A DNA stretch of 64,000 nucleotides, taken from positions 70,928,252 to 70,992,251 of the forward strand of contig CM055097.1 of NCBI GenBank assembly GCA_029204225.1. Direction: 5' to 3'. The notes beneath the pieces are model-generated. The model did no database searches. It was not told the DNA's origin and saw only the letters and a list, made by a program, of their open reading frames with translations. Shown piece by piece: positions 61,781-64,000 of the stretch. Every line of letters starts with the position of its first letter. The first letter of the stretch is position 1. The position numbers were made by a program, and so were the translations under genes. This DNA is from Diphasiastrum complanatum. Lineage: Eukaryota > Streptophyta > Lycopodiopsida > Lycopodiales > Lycopodiaceae.

Positions 61781-62277
61781 GTAGTTTTCTTTTGAAGCTA
61801 TATATAGTTTGCTTTCAACGCTTGTAATGTTTCCTTTGGTTAAGCTCTTCTTATATGTGTAGTGCATGTACAAGCATTATAGAAGCTCTAGATAATCAAG
61901 TAGACCACAAAAATGAGCAGCTTACTAGTGACCATTTGGGAAGTGAGAGTTTATGAGAAATTAGGGAAGTGGCCTATATTTACGGCATTTACTTGAAGGA
62001 TATTTAAGTTGGTAACCAAAATTTTGTTTCCAATTAAAAGTGGTAGGCTTGGGTTTTACAGATTGCATTGGTTGGGAATCAAAATGTGAAAGACAATGCT
62101 TCTATAGGCAAGTCTTTGGGCTCTAACAGACTTCAGGCTAGCACACCAGCATAATCTAGAAAAAGTAGAGTATAGCATAGATTACTAGCACTGCTAGCAT
62201 AGAATTTGCCCTTGAGAACTATCAATCCTAGCATTCTTGAAGAAGTTTGTGTGCTCACTGCTCATTGATCAATAAAA
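61781..62277. other. INO80 intron 14 sequence left of the LINE
   Basis: No coding motif. It belongs to the intron that starts with the GTAGTTTTC donor after exon 14. Confidence 0.6.
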
Positions 62278-63805
62278 GATCATTGAGCGTGTCCTTGGTT
62301 GTTTCCGGCATAGCAGTGGCATATCTGAGCACATCTGGAGCACTATTGGGGTGAAGTAGGGTTGTTCCCTCTCACCAGTCCTCTTTGGCTTGTATATTGA
62401 TGAGTCGGAGAGAGTCATTACACAGGGTGGTGGTACTGGCTGCAGGCTTGGTGACATCTTGATTGCTATCCTCCTTTATGCTGATGATGTGGTATTGGTC
62501 TCACCGACCAGAGAGGGTCTACAGCGACAGTTGGATTGCTTGCATGAGTTTTGCACCAGATGGGGCCTAGGGGTGAACATATGGAAGACCAAGGTTATGG
62601 TCTTCAACACTTCGAGGGCATTCGTGCAGCGACAGGAGCTTACTGTGGGTGGGAAGATTCTAGAGGTGGTCCCTTTCTACACATACTTGGGGGTCCTTTT
62701 CTCAGGTCCTACTTTCAGCATGAGACAGGCCGCTACCACTCGACTAGGGAAGGACATGCCTCCCTTGTTCAGCTAGAGTGATTTTGCTTCCGAAAGTCCA
62801 TCCAGGATGCTCGCAGTAAGTGTCACCTCTTCGATACCATTGTTACCCCCACGGCTTTATATGCGGCAGAGACATGGTGTGTAGGTCTCCCTTCTTCACA
62901 CTGGGCCAGTCTCTCACGATTACAGACCACCATGCTAGCTCGGTTGATTCGAGCGAAGCCTTCTGTTCCACATGAGATTCTCCTGGCCGAGTTTGCAGTT
63001 CCACCTTACAGATCGAGGCAGTTCTTTAGCTTATCACCTATATACAGAGGATACAGGCGTTGCCAGAGATAGACAGGCGATACATACAGGCAGCACTATC
63101 CTCCTCACAGCCTCTTCACGATTAGGCAGGCTATCATGGTTCTCTCAGGCCTCTCACCTCCTACTTGTATCATTTGGCATCTCCATCACAGAGCTCCCCT
63201 CCGGCACACATCAATATATCAGACACTTCCTTTATCGCACATATCTAGAGCGAACTTGGCGTAACCAGTTAGGGGTTAAGCCAGCTTTCTACCGGACTCA
63301 TTTCTTGGAGCTAGATGCATCAAGGACCCCGGTCATGCGGCGCTACTTGGACTCGGGACTGTCACATTGCCTCAGATTCACATTGGGGCAGCTCAGGGTG
63401 TCCTCTCATCAGCTAGCTATTGAGATCGGGAGGTTCCACGGTATTCCCAGAGAGGAGCGGATTTGCCAGTTCTGCTCTCTAGGTGAGGTGGAGTCTGAGG
63501 AGCACTTTATATTTAGGTGCCCTGTATATTATGAGATCAGATGGCGATATCATTGCCTATTCCGAGAGATGCCTACCACTCTACGCTCTCTCATAGCTTA
63601 TGAGGACCCACGGTGTGTCGCTCTGATGGTACACGAGATGTGCAGACTACGGAGAGATTTATACGAGACACCCTAGCATTTTACCTCACAACCATTGATT
63701 ACTTCGTTCTTTACTAGACGGAGATCGCGTGATGTAGGACCTGAGGATGAGGATTATGATGACGACGACGACGAGGCTTTCTTTCTTTCTTTCTTTCTTT
63801 CTCTC
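62278..63805 (+). mobile_element. 5'-truncated LINE in INO80 intron 14
   Basis: The reverse transcriptase of a non-LTR element is recognised by GVK.GCSLSPVLFGLYIDE (about 62350-62404) and the catalytic YADD (62477-62488) with VVLVSPTREGLQRQLDCL. Text continues in another frame (CHLFDTIVTPTALYAAETW, about 62821). The frame 62972-63676 ends with a zinc-binding motif (CQFC.. then HFIFRCP). Frameshifts near 62770 and 62970 make it inactive. ORF1, endonuclease and the first RT motifs are missing, which is the normal 5' truncation of LINE insertions. A (TTTC)n run at 63778-63803 may be its 3' tail. It is in the same direction as INO80. Confidence 0.88.
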
Positions 63806-64000
63806 TGTGGCCTCCTTACTCTACTCCTTTCCCCGTGATAGTACAGTTGAAACACAAGCTGCTTTCCTTACCACCTCTCTTCACCCTTTCCTTATAAGCA
63901 CCATAAAGGCAAGTCCACACATTCTTCACCGCCCCATCCTCTACATTCCCTGTGGTATCATGCCAAATGTTGCTCTCTTCATTGTCTTGTCACCCATGCA
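63806..64000. other. Right edge, INO80 intron continues
   Basis: Nothing recognised in the last 195 bases. The sequence is pyrimidine-rich and carries no INO80 exon. Confidence 0.5.

Overview
This is nuclear DNA from a land plant. It holds one large host gene on the + strand, the chromatin remodeller INO80 (14 exons, 50581 to 61780, running off the right edge). At the left is the 3' part of a second host gene, phosphoribosylanthranilate isomerase of tryptophan synthesis (4027 to 4612). GT-AG introns of up to about 2.5 kb, abundant Ty3/Gypsy and Ty1/Copia elements, a Helitron helicase, a LINE and very long (GA)n tracts fit a plant with a large, repeat-rich genome. A non-seed plant (fern, lycophyte or moss) is my guess only.

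Layout. 1-4000: degenerate repeats and the 3' end of a chromodomain-bearing Gypsy element next to the isomerase exons. 4613-7130: no gene. 7372-12600: a gag fragment, then a decayed Gypsy element with a recognisable LTR pair. 12840-15720: a decayed Copia element. 17284-24600: a Copia integrase fragment, a (GA)n tract, a long Gypsy pol of Athila/Tat type (protease, RT, RNase H, integrase), then a 2.4 kb extra reading frame behind the integrase, ending in a second (GA)n tract. 25300-39300: nested remnants of related Gypsy elements, including a second copy and a probable distant relative of the extra frame, a tRNA-like SINE insertion with a 20 bp target duplication, minisatellites and antisense gag-like fragments. 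39300-46060: mostly AT-rich sequence with a minus-strand LTR/PBS boundary and short tandem repeats. 46279-48600: a broken Helitron helicase between two ~250 bp direct repeats. 48600-50580: duplicated promoter-like modules, CT tracts and the GC-rich INO80 leader. 50581-64000: INO80, with an LTR remnant in intron 5 and a 5'-truncated LINE in the last visible intron.

Functionally, only the isomerase fragment and INO80 look like host genes. INO80 keeps a correct reading phase across all 14 exons and intact ATPase motifs, so it is probably functional. Every transposon coding region carries stops or frameshifts. The most unusual content is the extra frame carried by the Gypsy family (22043-24460 and 35816-37395, with a possible relative at 26066-27150). 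It has a possible plant-mobile-domain-like N-terminus, a long coiled coil and a conserved C-terminal block, and does not match any standard retrotransposon domain I know.
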